Shown here piece after piece: positions 7,432-16,541 of a stretch of 32,087 nt of DNA. Position 1 is the stretch's first letter; each line of letters opens with the position of its first letter. This DNA is from Alphaproteobacteria bacterium (GTDB lineage: Bacteria; Pseudomonadota; Alphaproteobacteria; Puniceispirillales; Puniceispirillaceae): positions 1 through 32,087 of the forward strand of contig JABJAN010000025.1 in NCBI GenBank assembly GCA_018666135.1. The letters run 5' to 3'. The notes beneath the pieces are model-generated. The model had not been told where the DNA came from and did no database searches. It saw nothing but the letters and a program-made list of their open reading frames with translations. The translations under genes and the position numbers were made by a program.

Positions 7432-8343
7432 ATGTTTTCATACATTCAATCATCTAAACCGATTGGAACCTCTAAAGTGTCCACAAAGCATTCAAGATCA
7501 CTCGCTAGAATAATGGTAGCACCAGCTGTATTTGCTTTGCTTGTATGGATGATTATTCCGCTTTCCATGACACTTTATTTCTCATTTAAAAAATATTTAC
7601 CTCTGCGCGGCGGTGACCTTGGCTGGGTTGGATTTGAAAACTATACGCGTTTTATATCTTCAAGTTCCTTTTGGCCTGCAGTAGCAACTACCATGATTAT
7701 TGTAGGCGGGGTTTTAATAATCACTGTTGTATTAGGAACATTAATCGCATTACTTTTAGACCAACCGATTTGGGGTCAAGGCATTGTGCGCATAATGATA
7801 ATCGCACCCTTTTTTATCATGCCAACCGTTTCAGGTTTAATTTGGAAAAATATGTTTATGGATCCAACAAATGGATTCCTTGCGCACATTTGGCGCGCTT
7901 TTGGAGCAGAGCCTATACAATGGTTAAGCCATGCATCCCTTCCCTCGCTTATTATGATCATAAGCTGGCAATGGTTGCCATTTGCAACCCTAATTTTACT
8001 AACAGCTGTACAATCACTCGATTCTGAACAGTTGGAAGCAGCTGAAATGGATGGCGCTAAACCAATTCGGCGTTTTTTCCATATTATTCTGCCGCATTTA
8101 GCACGGGCAATAACAGTTGTTATTCTTATTCAAACTATATTTTTACTCTCTATTTTTGCAGAGATTTTTGTTACCACTGCTGGCGCCTTTGGCACTAAAA
8201 CACTGACCTATTTGATATTCCAACGCGTATTGGAGAGTCAGAATGTAGGACTCGGCTCTGCTGGCGGTGTATATGCCATCATCTTAGCAAATATCGTGGC
8301 TATTTTCTTAATGAGAATAGTCGGTAAAAATTTGGACAGATAG
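7432..8343 (+). CDS. smoF: Polyol ABC transporter permease 1 (MalF-type)
   Basis: About 303 residues with six hydrophobic segments and the inner-membrane permease EAA loop EQLEAAEMDGAKPIRRFF, which docks on the ATPase. The N-terminal region ARIMVAPAVFALLVWMIIPL is typical of SmoF/MalF-like sugar permeases. It forms the channel with the second permease. The start is uncertain: the ATG at 7432 has no Shine-Dalgarno sequence and abuts the hairpin, while an in-frame GTG at 7477 gives a protein beginning STKHSRSLARIM, close to the length of known SmoF proteins. The stop (TAG at 8341) is followed 10 bases later by the second permease gene. Confidence 0.87.
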   Translation: MFSYIQSSKPIGTSKVSTKHSRSLARIMVAPAVFALLVWMIIPLSMTLYFSFKKYLPLRGGDLGWVGFENYTRFISSSSFWPAVATTMIIVGGVLIITVVLGTLIALLLDQPIWGQGIVRIMIIAPFFIMPTVSGLIWKNMFMDPTNGFLAHIWRAFGAEPIQWLSHASLPSLIMIISWQWLPFATLILLTAVQSLDSEQLEAAEMDGAKPIRRFFHIILPHLARAITVVILIQTIFLLSIFAEIFVTTAGAFGTKTLTYLIFQRVLESQNVGLGSAGGVYAIILANIVAIFLMRIVGKNLDR

Positions 8344-8353
8344 GATACATATA

Positions 8354-9184
8354 ATGCCTAGAGCCGTCACAACACAAAAAAAGATATTAAATTCAGCCAT
8401 ATCATGGGCGCTAGCTATTATCATTTTTTTCCCAATTTTTTGGATTGTTGTTCTCTCATTCAAAACAGAAGGAGATGCAATAAGAACCCCTATAGAAGTT
8501 TTAACAAGCACATGGACTTTTGATAGCTATGCAGTAGTACAAGAGCGTTCTGATTATTTTAAGCACTTTTCAAATTCTGTGATAATTGCTATTGGCTCTA
8601 CTTTGTTAGGCATTATTATTGCTGTTCCAGCTGCCTGGTCTATGGCATTCGTGCCATCAAAACGAACCAGAGGTATTTTAATGTGGATGCTTTCTACCAA
8701 AATGCTCCCTGCCGTTGGCGTACTTTATCCAATATATTTAATATTTATCGAACTTGGTATTTTAGATAGTCGGACAGGATTAGTGGTTATATTAATGCTG
8801 ATTAATCTGCCAATTATAATTTGGATGTTATACACCTATTTTAAGGAAATACCTGCCGAAATTCTAGAGGCAGCCAGAATGGACGGCGCCAATTTAAGGT
8901 CAGAAATTTTATATATTCTAACTCCGATGGCAATCCCCGGCATTGCATCCACCCTGTTGCTTAATATTATCCTTGCTTGGAATGAGGCATTTTGGACTCT
9001 TAATTTAACAGCCGCAAAAGCAGCGCCACTTACTTCTTTTATTGCAAGCTATTCAAGCCCAGAAGGACTTTTTTTTGCAAAACTAAGTGCTGCTTCAGTA
9101 ATGGCAATAACCCCAATTCTTATAATGGGCTGGTTCAGCCAAAAACAATTGGTCAGAGGGTTAACCTTTGGTGCAGTTAAATAG
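8354..9184 (+). CDS. smoG: Polyol ABC transporter permease 2 (MalG-type)
   Basis: 276 residues with six membrane segments and the EAA loop EILEAARMDGANLRSEI. The N-terminal FFPIFWIVVLSFKTEGDA and the segment SMAFVPSKRTRGILMWMLSTKMLP are typical of the MalG/SmoG group. It partners permease 1 in the inner membrane. The gene begins 10 bases after permease 1 and ends 9 bases before the ATPase gene, so all are one transcript. The ribosome-binding site is weak (AGGAT). Confidence 0.88.
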   Translation: MPRAVTTQKKILNSAISWALAIIIFFPIFWIVVLSFKTEGDAIRTPIEVLTSTWTFDSYAVVQERSDYFKHFSNSVIIAIGSTLLGIIIAVPAAWSMAFVPSKRTRGILMWMLSTKMLPAVGVLYPIYLIFIELGILDSRTGLVVILMLINLPIIIWMLYTYFKEIPAEILEAARMDGANLRSEILYILTPMAIPGIASTLLLNIILAWNEAFWTLNLTAAKAAPLTSFIASYSSPEGLFFAKLSAASVMAITPILIMGWFSQKQLVRGLTFGAVK

Positions 9185-9193
9185 GTAGATGAT

Positions 9194-10207
9194 ATGAAAC
9201 AAATAGAATTAAACCAAGTATCAAAATATTTCGGAGAAATAGAGGTTATAAGACCTCTTGACCTGCAGATTGAAAATGGAGAATTTGTTGTTTTTGTTGG
9301 TCCATCTGGGTGCGGCAAATCCACACTTCTCAGACTAATTGCAGGATTAGAAGACGTAACTTCTGGGCAAATCCTTATTAATGGGAAAGATACAACAAAA
9401 TTAGCCCCTGCCGATCGTGAACTTGCGATGGTGTTTCAGTCTTACGCACTCTACCCGCATATGACGGTAAGAAAAAATATTGAATTTCCGCTAAGGATGG
9501 CTGGACTTGACAAAAAAGAGCGAAATAAACGCGTTGAAGATGCCGCAAAAGCGTTAAACCTAACTGATTATTTGGAAAGACGGCCAGGTCAGCTATCTGG
9601 TGGGCAAAGACAGCGAGTAGCAATAGGCAGAGCTATCGTAAGAGAGCCAACTGCTTTTTTATTTGATGAGCCTCTATCTAATTTAGATGCTGCGCTGCGT
9701 GTGGGCATGCGTTTAGAAATAAGCGAGCTACATAAGCGACTTGGTGCAACCATGATATATGTAACACATGACCAAGTTGAAGCAATGACATTAGCTGATA
9801 AAATCGTTGTTCTTCAGGCTGGTGTTATTGAACAGGTGGGAACCCCTCTAGATTTATATCACAACCCCAAAAACACATTTGTTGCTGGTTTCATTGGGTC
9901 TCCTAAAATGAATCTTATATCTGGCAATGAAGCTGATAAAATGGGTGCCCATACAATTGGCATCCGCCCAGAGCATCTTTCCATCACTAAAAATACTGGT
10001 CTTTGGCACGGAGTTGTTGGTGTTACTGAACAACTAGGTTCGGATACCTTTGTGCATCTAAATTGTGAGTCTTTTTCTGAATCTCTCACCGTTCGAGCCG
10101 ATAGTGATTTATCCGTAGCATATGGAGAGACATTATATGTCACACCTGATTTAACGCACTTACATAAATTTGATAAAAATGGGCTAAGATTTGATGAAAA
10201 GGCTTAA
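9194..10207 (+). CDS. smoK: Polyol ABC transporter ATP-binding protein (MalK/UgpC-type)
   Basis: 337 residues. Walker [10 protein letters not shown] (36-44), Q-loop [10 protein letters not shown], signature LSGGQRQR (134-141), Walker B FLFDEP (155-160) and switch histidine H192 in [11 protein letters not shown] are intact. A C-terminal regulatory TOBE/OB region (IGIRPEHL onward) is present and is rather short. It powers uptake of the polyol through the two permeases. The following dehydrogenase gene starts inside its last codons, so expression of transport and catabolism is coupled. Confidence 0.9.
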   Translation: MKQIELNQVSKYFGEIEVIRPLDLQIENGEFVVFVGPSGCGKSTLLRLIAGLEDVTSGQILINGKDTTKLAPADRELAMVFQSYALYPHMTVRKNIEFPLRMAGLDKKERNKRVEDAAKALNLTDYLERRPGQLSGGQRQRVAIGRAIVREPTAFLFDEPLSNLDAALRVGMRLEISELHKRLGATMIYVTHDQVEAMTLADKIVVLQAGVIEQVGTPLDLYHNPKNTFVAGFIGSPKMNLISGNEADKMGAHTIGIRPEHLSITKNTGLWHGVVGVTEQLGSDTFVHLNCESFSESLTVRADSDLSVAYGETLYVTPDLTHLHKFDKNGLRFDEKA

Positions 10208-10967
10208 AAATAAGGTAGCACTAATAACTGGATCTGCGAGAGGTATAGGAAGCCATTTTGCAAAAGCTTTTATAAATGAAGGCGCAAAAGTTGCCATTTG
10301 TGATATTAATAAAAAAGAAGCAACCTCATTTGCAAAATCCCTTGGTAGTAATGCTATTGCCATTGAAATGGATGTAACTAATCAGAATAGTATTGATCAT
10401 GCGATTAATGAAGTTGAAAAAAAATTTCAACATATAGATATTCTAATAAATAATGCCGCTGTTTTTAGCGCAGCCCCTATTTCTGAAATTACTCATGAAG
10501 AATATAATCATGTGTTTAATGTAAATGTTTTTGGAACATTATTTACTATGCAGGCAGTAGCCAATCATATGATTGCTGCAAACAGGGCGGGGAAAATAAT
10601 TAACATGGCTAGTCAAGCTGGTAGAAGAGGTGAGCCGCTGGTGGCAACATATTGTGCAAGTAAGGCGGCTGTCATTTCCCTTACCCAGTCAGCTGGCTTA
10701 AACCTTATCAAACATAATATTAATGTAAATGCAATTTCTCCTGGTGTGGTTGATGGAGAACATTGGGACGGTGTAGATAAGTTATTTGCAAAATATGAAA
10801 ATAAGAAAATCGGTCAGAAAAAACAAGAAGTTGGAAGCCTGGTTCCTTTTGGAAGAATGGGAAAACCAGAAGATTTGGTTGGAATGGCTGTTTTTTTAGC
10901 ATCTAGTGAAGCAGATTATATTGTTGCACAAACCTATAATGTGGATGGTGGACAATGGATGAACTAA
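10194..10967 (+). CDS. smoS: Short-chain polyol dehydrogenase (SmoS-like, sorbitol/galactitol type)
   Basis: 257 residues from the ATG at 10194 (a TTG lies one codon upstream). The classical SDR signature is intact: TGSARGIG cofactor loop (12-19), NNAAV, the catalytic set N111-S140-Y153-K157 (YCASK), and a C-terminal [15 protein letters not shown] after the second strand places an aspartate where NAD rather than NADP is preferred. SmoS enzymes oxidise D-glucitol to D-fructose and some act on galactitol or L-iditol. The gene overlaps smoK by 14 bases and ends in a TAATG overlap zone with the mannitol dehydrogenase gene. Exact substrate is inferred from the locus. Confidence 0.85.
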   Translation: MKRLKNKVALITGSARGIGSHFAKAFINEGAKVAICDINKKEATSFAKSLGSNAIAIEMDVTNQNSIDHAINEVEKKFQHIDILINNAAVFSAAPISEITHEEYNHVFNVNVFGTLFTMQAVANHMIAANRAGKIINMASQAGRRGEPLVATYCASKAAVISLTQSAGLNLIKHNINVNAISPGVVDGEHWDGVDKLFAKYENKKIGQKKQEVGSLVPFGRMGKPEDLVGMAVFLASSEADYIVAQTYNVDGGQWMN

Positions 10968-12472
10968 TGAGAAGTTTTCATTCTGTTTCTGATTCTAATC
11001 CTATTCGGTTAAATAATAATACCTTAATTGATTTGCCAGATAACATTAAAACGCCAACTTATGATCGCAGCAAACTTGAAGCCGGCATCGTCCATATTGG
11101 CGTTGGGAATTTTCATCGGGCGCATTTATCATGGTACATACATCAACTTCTCGAAAGAGGCCTAGATCAGAACTGGGGCATAATTGGAGCTAGTGTGCGT
11201 CCACAAGATACTGAGATGAGAGAAAAATTATTAGCTCAGGATTTTTTGTCCACGCTTATTGAGCTAGACCCAGAGGGTAATAATCACGCTGAAATAGTGG
11301 GTTCAATGATAGATTATGTGCCAATTAATAGTGATAATAATGCGCTTATTCAAATAATGGCAGACCCGAAAATTAAAATCATATCAATGACGATAACAGA
11401 AGGCGGATACTACCAGGACTCAGTATCAAAGCAGTTAGACGCATCACATCCAGACATTCGCCATGACATACAAAACCCAGATAAGCCAAAGACCGTTTTT
11501 GGCGCAATGGTTGCTGCATTAAATATTAGACACCGCAATGGATATGGTCCGTTCACTGGGCTTTGTTGTGATAATCTCCAAGGTAATGGAGCTGTCCTTG
11601 CTAATTCAGTATTGAGTCTTGCAAGATTGCGTGATGCTAAACTGGCAGAATGGATTGAAGAAAATTGTAGTTTTCCGAATTCAATGGTCGATTGTATTGT
11701 TCCAGCCACAGGCACTTCGGAAAAAGAATTAGCTCTATCACTTGGCATAGATGATGAAATCCCTGTTACTCATGAGAATTTTCGCCAATGGGTAATTGAG
11801 GATAATTTTTGTGCTGGCAGACCAAAACTAGAATTAGTAGGCGCTTTATTTTCAAATAGAGTGCATCAACATGAAACACAAAAAATTCGTGTGTTAAATG
11901 GTGGTCATCAGATATTAGCGAATAGTGCTGAAATTTTAGGTATCTCAAAAATTCATGAAGCAATCACAAACCCTATAATTGCACCGTTTTTTGAGAAGGT
12001 TGTGGAAGAAGAAATACTACCACATATCGAAGAGTTACCTGATTTGTCAAAATCAAAATATCTTGATTTAATAAAGAACAGATTTGCCAATCCTTCTGTC
12101 CTAGATACTGTGAGGCGCGTTGCATTTGACGGCAGCTCGCGTCATCCAGGATTTATCATCCCTTCAATTATTGACGGCTTAAACTATAAAAAATCAATTA
12201 ATGGTCTAGCCCTTGTTGAGGCAGCCTGGGCAAGAATGTGTGAGGGAACAAGAGAAGATGGCACCAAAATATCGCCAAATGACCCTAGTTGGTCAGTGTT
12301 AAATAAAGCCGCAAAAGAAGCTAAGCATAAGCCAGAAAAATGGCTTGAATTAAATAATATTTATGGCGGTATCTCAGAAAATAAAATATTTGCATCTGCT
12401 TTTCAAAAATGGCTGACCCGCATTTATCAACACGGCATAGAACAAACCATTAATATGTATTTAAGTGAATAA
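10955..12472 (+). CDS. mtlK: Mannitol 2-dehydrogenase family protein (polyol-specific long-chain dehydrogenase)
   Basis: 505 residues. HIGVGNFHRAHLSWY (47-61) is the N-terminal nucleotide-binding motif, GYGPFTGLCCDNLQGNG (196-212) is the family signature and MTITEGGYY (145-153) also fits. The catalytic set K310, N315 and H318 in QKIRVLNGGHQ has the same spacing as Lys295-Asn300-His303 of the Pseudomonas mannitol 2-dehydrogenase. It would oxidise D-mannitol to D-fructose with NAD; arabinitol or fructuronate-type substrates are the alternatives in the family. Two starts are possible: ATG 10955 or ATG 10967, the latter overlapping the SDR stop as TAATG. It is the last gene of the operon and I see no convincing terminator after it. 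Confidence 0.88.
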   Translation: MDELMRSFHSVSDSNPIRLNNNTLIDLPDNIKTPTYDRSKLEAGIVHIGVGNFHRAHLSWYIHQLLERGLDQNWGIIGASVRPQDTEMREKLLAQDFLSTLIELDPEGNNHAEIVGSMIDYVPINSDNNALIQIMADPKIKIISMTITEGGYYQDSVSKQLDASHPDIRHDIQNPDKPKTVFGAMVAALNIRHRNGYGPFTGLCCDNLQGNGAVLANSVLSLARLRDAKLAEWIEENCSFPNSMVDCIVPATGTSEKELALSLGIDDEIPVTHENFRQWVIEDNFCAGRPKLELVGALFSNRVHQHETQKIRVLNGGHQILANSAEILGISKIHEAITNPIIAPFFEKVVEEEILPHIEELPDLSKSKYLDLIKNRFANPSVLDTVRRVAFDGSSRHPGFIIPSIIDGLNYKKSINGLALVEAAWARMCEGTREDGTKISPNDPSWSVLNKAAKEAKHKPEKWLELNNIYGGISENKIFASAFQKWLTRIYQHGIEQTINMYLSE

Positions 12473-12526
12473 AGAGCAAGGACTTAAAATAGAAGCGTCA
12501 GTAATCACTGCTGTTTTAGAAATATA

Positions 12527-13645
12527 TTAACTATTATTAGTTCTTTTTAAAACGCGTAGCCTGCTCTCAAACTCGCCTCTATCCACATAGCATCCTTGAA
12601 GATGCCTAAACCCTGTTGTGGGGTCAAATGCTTCCCTTCCATGCAGTATTCTTCGATTGTCAAACACAACCATCTGCCCTGGGCTCAATCTTATATTAAG
12701 CAGATAATCTTTGCTCCTCGTCATTTTCATAAATTTTTGATAAGCACGATAATAAGGTTTCATCTGCAGTGGCTCAATATCCAGAAAATCGGCTATATGC
12801 GCATTAAAACAAATCTCATTTATTTCACCATCCATAGTGAGTGTAATCACATGTTTTCGGCTTTTAATATCTACATTTTCATCATGGAATCTAAAAGGGA
12901 TTGAGGTAGTTGATAAGATTTCAAATGCTTCTTTATCGTCCAAACGTAGATCCATCGATATAGCAAGCCCATCTGAGAAAGTTGAGCCGCCGCCTTGTGC
13001 TTCGTTTGCAATACAATGTAAAAATTGAAACCCAGGAGGAAGCTCCTGATTAGGAAGGTCCGTATGGGGAGGTAAAGCAACAGACGTATAGGCTAAATTA
13101 TTTGGATTTGGTTTAGATTGGACTTCAAAGCTAGTGCCAAAATTAGTTTTTCTTAAAAAACCTATTTTCTGTGCAATCTCAATTCCTGCACCCTGCCTAT
13201 CTTCCAGCCCAGTTACCATTGACAAACCATAGGTCTGTGTTTCTTCAAGCCAGATAGCTAATTTATCATTACTATTCAGCAAGTCTCTTGCAACAGCAGA
13301 AGGTATACTCTCAAGCTGAATATCACTGCGCCAAGATTTTCTTCTGATTGCCGCTAGGTCAATCGCCGCACTCCCAGGTCTATGATTATATAACCAATCT
13401 AGATTATATATCGTCTCTTTCTGCGTATCCTGCCAACTAAGATGAAGATAATTATCATTGATACAAGCTTTTGTTATATGTAAATCAAGCAGAATGTTAG
13501 TCAGGTCAGTGATGCGCTCTTGCGTATCATGATGAAACCCATCAGGGTCATTTTCACGAAGCCATAAAAAAGGAAATAATCCTTCAGAATTATTTGACCA
13601 TTTAATGTGAAGAATTTCACATTCATCGTCATTTTTCAACTCCAT
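12527..13645 (-). CDS. Gamma-butyrobetaine-hydroxylase-like 2OG-Fe(II) dioxygenase
   Basis: 372 residues from the ATG at 13645, chosen because GGAGAAG lies 6 bases before it; an ATG five codons upstream (13660) lacks a ribosome-binding site. Residues up to about 90 look like the GBBH N-terminal domain (FLWLREN motif) and the rest is the TauD/BBOX jelly roll. The iron ligands are H194 and D196 (PPHTDLP) and H335 (RRILHGREAF); R347 in TGFRHLQGCYVDRGE binds 2-oxoglutarate. Close families hydroxylate gamma-butyrobetaine to L-carnitine or act on trimethyllysine. The N-domain lacks the zinc-binding cysteines: the usual DNCxCxxC position reads ENDPDGFHH. The gene is monocistronic, with no carnitine genes adjacent, so the substrate is uncertain. 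Confidence 0.82.
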   Translation of the reverse strand: MELKNDDECEILHIKWSNNSEGLFPFLWLRENDPDGFHHDTQERITDLTNILLDLHITKACINDNYLHLSWQDTQKETIYNLDWLYNHRPGSAAIDLAAIRRKSWRSDIQLESIPSAVARDLLNSNDKLAIWLEETQTYGLSMVTGLEDRQGAGIEIAQKIGFLRKTNFGTSFEVQSKPNPNNLAYTSVALPPHTDLPNQELPPGFQFLHCIANEAQGGGSTFSDGLAISMDLRLDDKEAFEILSTTSIPFRFHDENVDIKSRKHVITLTMDGEINEICFNAHIADFLDIEPLQMKPYYRAYQKFMKMTRSKDYLLNIRLSPGQMVVFDNRRILHGREAFDPTTGFRHLQGCYVDRGEFESRLRVLKRTNNS

Positions 13646-13858
13646 GGGTATCTTCTCCATTCAAGTAAAATAAATATAGGTAGATATTTATGATCAGTTT
13701 TAGCAAATCATCTGCATAGGTGCGTTACATTAACAAAAATATCCTAAATTTACATTTATTTAGCCAACCCAAAAATAAGGCTCCGCCCATTATGCGAAAT
13801 GTGCCAAAATATAATTACCCCAATTAATCATTTCTGTATCTAAGTATGGATTAATCTC

Positions 13859-13892
13859 GCCAGATAATTAATGTAGCCAGATAATTAATGTA
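13859..13892. repeat. Perfect 17-bp tandem duplication
   Basis: GCCAGATAATTAATGTA occurs at 13859-13875 and immediately again at 13876-13892, without mismatch. It lies just after the 3' end of the Gate-domain gene, in the 264-base spacer that also carries the promoter of the dioxygenase gene. Function is unknown; slippage is the simplest origin. Confidence 0.9.
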
Positions 13893-13909
13893 AATTGAGT
13901 GCAAAATGA

Positions 13910-14911
13910 CTAATTTTCTTTGGGTATGATGGCAGAATTAAAAATCAGTTTGTTAAAAAATTCATCATTAAGCCGATTAATGCAACCAATAACTACCCAA
14001 GCAAATACAAATACAAAAGCTGCCCGCACACATAAGATTATCAGCAAAGAAGGCCCCAGCAACATTAAAACGGCAGTATCTTCAAACACAGAATGAAATA
14101 AATTTATTAACACTAATGCCCCTGCTGCGGATTTCGCAGGCACTATCCCTTGTTTGACATTCCGCACTAACAATCCGCCACCATATGCTAAACCAAGTGT
14201 AAAACCCACCACGATAATAGTAGATGCTTGCTCCCCAATTTTCAAAAATAGCAGAAATGGATTTATCACGCGATGGATTAGCTTGTCTATTCCCAATCTG
14301 CGTAATATTTCAAGTCCAACGATTAGTAAAATGATAACTAATTGTATAAAGAGCAATCCCCAGGACTGATCAATACACCACTGAACAATAGTAGGGTTAA
14401 CAGCCATTTGCGGCAGATTCAGCATTGCTGCTTGGGAAAACAGACCAAAAATAGTAAAAAACCAGTGCAATAATGCGCAAAATAGAAATCCCGCACATAA
14501 TCTTAGTGTAACAGTTGTTAGAATCCGCAATCCTGCTTTTTGTGAAATTACAGCTTCCAAAATAAGATTATGTGTAAACAGCATAAAAGAAGCAATGATA
14601 GTCGTTTGCGCAACCGATAAGTCTGCTATATCTGGCGTAGCGGCAAATACCAGCAAGCCAGCATAAGGGTTCGTTAAAATTGTAGTAGTAAGCCCAAGCG
14701 CCATTTCTGCTGGCAGACCAATCAATTTTAAGGCAGGAGCAAGAAGAATAGTTAGCCAAGATACTAATCCCATAATTTCAGCTATTTTTACCAAGATAAT
14801 GGTTGGGATCATTACCTTAAACAAAGCAGCAGAGACCACATAAATATCACTAATTAATTTTAGCAAAATTGCCTTTAGATCTAAAAAAGACCTAGTCTGA
14901 AATAGTCTCAT
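13910..14911 (-). CDS. Nucleoside-recognition (Gate) domain membrane protein, SpmA/YjiH-like
   Basis: 333 residues, almost entirely hydrophobic, with about eight membrane segments. Two halves resemble each other: LTTTILTNPYAGLLVFA in the first and LGLAYGGGLLVRNVKQG in the second, the paired signature of Gate (nucleoside_recognition, PF07670) proteins, with a FEDTAVLMLLGPSL tail. The family is thought to move small solutes across the inner membrane, but few members have a proven substrate. It starts 20 bases inside the upstream FAD dehydrogenase gene, so it is the last gene of that operon. A role in moving the dehydrogenase substrate or product is inferred from that overlap alone. Confidence 0.72.
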   Translation of the reverse strand: MRLFQTRSFLDLKAILLKLISDIYVVSAALFKVMIPTIILVKIAEIMGLVSWLTILLAPALKLIGLPAEMALGLTTTILTNPYAGLLVFAATPDIADLSVAQTTIIASFMLFTHNLILEAVISQKAGLRILTTVTLRLCAGFLFCALLHWFFTIFGLFSQAAMLNLPQMAVNPTIVQWCIDQSWGLLFIQLVIILLIVGLEILRRLGIDKLIHRVINPFLLFLKIGEQASTIIVVGFTLGLAYGGGLLVRNVKQGIVPAKSAAGALVLINLFHSVFEDTAVLMLLGPSLLIILCVRAAFVFVFAWVVIGCINRLNDEFFNKLIFNSAIIPKEN

Positions 14912-16268
14912 GATTTGCCATTTCCTCTAATGTAATTGGCTTAATCGGAGTCCGAATTCGAAAATATCCCACTTCCCCAGCGGGGCTGCCAATCATATCA
15001 GATATTAGATTAACTACTGTCAAACCACAAAATCTACCTTGGCAATTTCCCATACCGCATCTTGAATAAGCTTTTAGCTGATTAGGTCCTGCGCATCCCA
15101 TTTTAATAGCGTGCCTGACCTCTCCTGCTGTTACCTCTTCGCATCTGCAGATAATCGTCGTATCAGATGGATAGGAATGCCAGTTCTTTGGCGGGTATAG
15201 TAACTCTAATAATTTTCGAACTCTAAAATATTTTTTTTGCTGTGCATGGCGTTTTGATAAATCAAACGGAGCGATAGCAAAACCTGTATCCATAAGCAAT
15301 GCCAAAGCTGCTAATTCACCAGATTGTTTGGCTGCATCTGCCCCTAATATTTTCATACCATCTCCTGCTAGCAGAATATCTTGTACAGTTGTGCGCCCAA
15401 AATCATCTGTTACTGGCTCAAGGGATAGATTTTCGTTGCTCCAATGATGCATAAGTCCAAGTGCCTGCGTGAGTTGAATATTTGGATGAACACCAGCATG
15501 CAATAGAACTGTTTCTGCTTCTATATGATGTTCTGTATTACCTTTATTAAACTGTATAATATGATGTTTATTTTGGCTTCTGATGCGAACATTTGTTATA
15601 GCCTTAATCCGTTTAATGCCTGCAAATTTAAGTGTGCACAGCATACCTATTCCCTTCATCAAATAAGTGAGCATAGGTGCACTAAAACAAAGCTGTCTAA
15701 TTGCTGCTGTTAAGTCCTGCCTAGTTTGCGTTTCCAATAATGCTATTGGCGGCTTACCCATTTCAATCATCTGACAGGCAACTACATATAATAATGGTCC
15801 AGACCCTATTAATACCGAATTAGCGGGGGCATAGGCTGCCGTCTTCATTAATATTTGAGCTGCACCTGCACTCATAACACCTGGGTTTGTCCAACCTTCA
15901 ACGGGCATTGCTCTTTCAATTGCGCCTGTTGCTAGAATAATAGCATCAAACTGCTGGCTAAAGCTGCTTCCACCGACAGACCAAGAAACCTGTTTTTGCG
16001 CAGTAACAGACCAAATAGTTGCTCTATATTTCAATATCAATAAAGGGGTTTTTGATGCGGCTTCAATTTGATTTAACAGGTATCTACCTTTGAAATAGTC
16101 AGACCCAAAAACCCTTACATTCCGATCGCTCTGGTTTTTTAGATTTCGGTATATCTGACCTCCTACCCCGCTATTTTCATCGAACAGAGTTACCCGCACA
16201 TTATTTTTAATTAGCGTAATCGCTGCTGCCATTCCAGCAGGACCAGCCCCAATAATAGCAACTCTCAT
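14892..16268 (-). CDS. FAD/NAD(P)-binding dehydrogenase subunit with BFD-like [2Fe-2S] domain (HcnB/opine oxidase A-like)
   Basis: 458 residues. The N-terminal Rossmann motif GAGPAGMAAA (7-16) binds FAD, ILATGAIERAMPVEGW is the second dinucleotide-fold motif and ILLAGDGMKILGADAAKQSGE the third. The C-terminal domain carries C374, C376, C404 and C409 (CRCEE ... CGMGNCQGRFC), a BFD-type [2Fe-2S] site. This is the larger subunit of three-part dehydrogenases such as D-hydroxyproline dehydrogenase, octopine/nopaline oxidase and HcnABC. Its start directly follows the stop of the ferredoxin-like gene (16269), and it overlaps the Gate-protein gene at its own end. Electrons from substrate oxidation would pass through flavins and clusters to the respiratory chain. 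Confidence 0.83.
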   Translation of the reverse strand: MRVAIIGAGPAGMAAAITLIKNNVRVTLFDENSGVGGQIYRNLKNQSDRNVRVFGSDYFKGRYLLNQIEAASKTPLLILKYRATIWSVTAQKQVSWSVGGSSFSQQFDAIILATGAIERAMPVEGWTNPGVMSAGAAQILMKTAAYAPANSVLIGSGPLLYVVACQMIEMGKPPIALLETQTRQDLTAAIRQLCFSAPMLTYLMKGIGMLCTLKFAGIKRIKAITNVRIRSQNKHHIIQFNKGNTEHHIEAETVLLHAGVHPNIQLTQALGLMHHWSNENLSLEPVTDDFGRTTVQDILLAGDGMKILGADAAKQSGELAALALLMDTGFAIAPFDLSKRHAQQKKYFRVRKLLELLYPPKNWHSYPSDTTIICRCEEVTAGEVRHAIKMGCAGPNQLKAYSRCGMGNCQGRFCGLTVVNLISDMIGSPAGEVGYFRIRTPIKPITLEEMANHETISD

Positions 16269-16541
16269 TTATATCATCTCCAACAAGGGATAAGAAGGAT
16301 GCCGTGAGACACGGATACCCTGTTTAGCAAGATACATACATCCCTGCTGATTAGTAAGACCATCAATAACCAACAGGCAATCAAAGCAAGCTCCCATCAT
16401 ACAAAATGGCCCACGTGGTTGCTGTGTGACTTGTGTTTGACGAAAATCATTAATCCCCTTTCTCAGCAACGCAGCAGCAACACTCATTCCTTCATCAAAT
16501 TCGATAATTTGATTTTCAAAATAAAAAAAATTATGTGGCAT
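16269..16541 (-). CDS. (2Fe-2S)-binding small subunit (HcnA-like)
   Basis: 90 residues from the ATG at 16541, which follows GAGGATAGG; a longer frame reaches 16592, but that start lies inside the upstream gene without a ribosome-binding site. The cluster ligands are C47, C52, C55 and C68 (CMMGACFDC then GCMYLAKQG), the CX4CX2CX12C pattern of plant-type ferredoxin-like subunits in HcnA and in D-hydroxyproline dehydrogenase gamma chains. FDEGMSVAAALL is the typical beginning of the fold. It is encoded between its two flavoprotein partners and overlaps the upstream one by 11 bases. Confidence 0.85.
   Translation of the reverse strand: MPHNFFYFENQIIEFDEGMSVAAALLRKGINDFRQTQVTQQPRGPFCMMGACFDCLLVIDGLTNQQGCMYLAKQGIRVSRHPSYPLLEMI

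Noticed and set aside
12473-12526. Terminator between the mannitol dehydrogenase and dioxygenase genes
   Set aside because: The partial complementarity has several mismatches and no T-run; not convincing.
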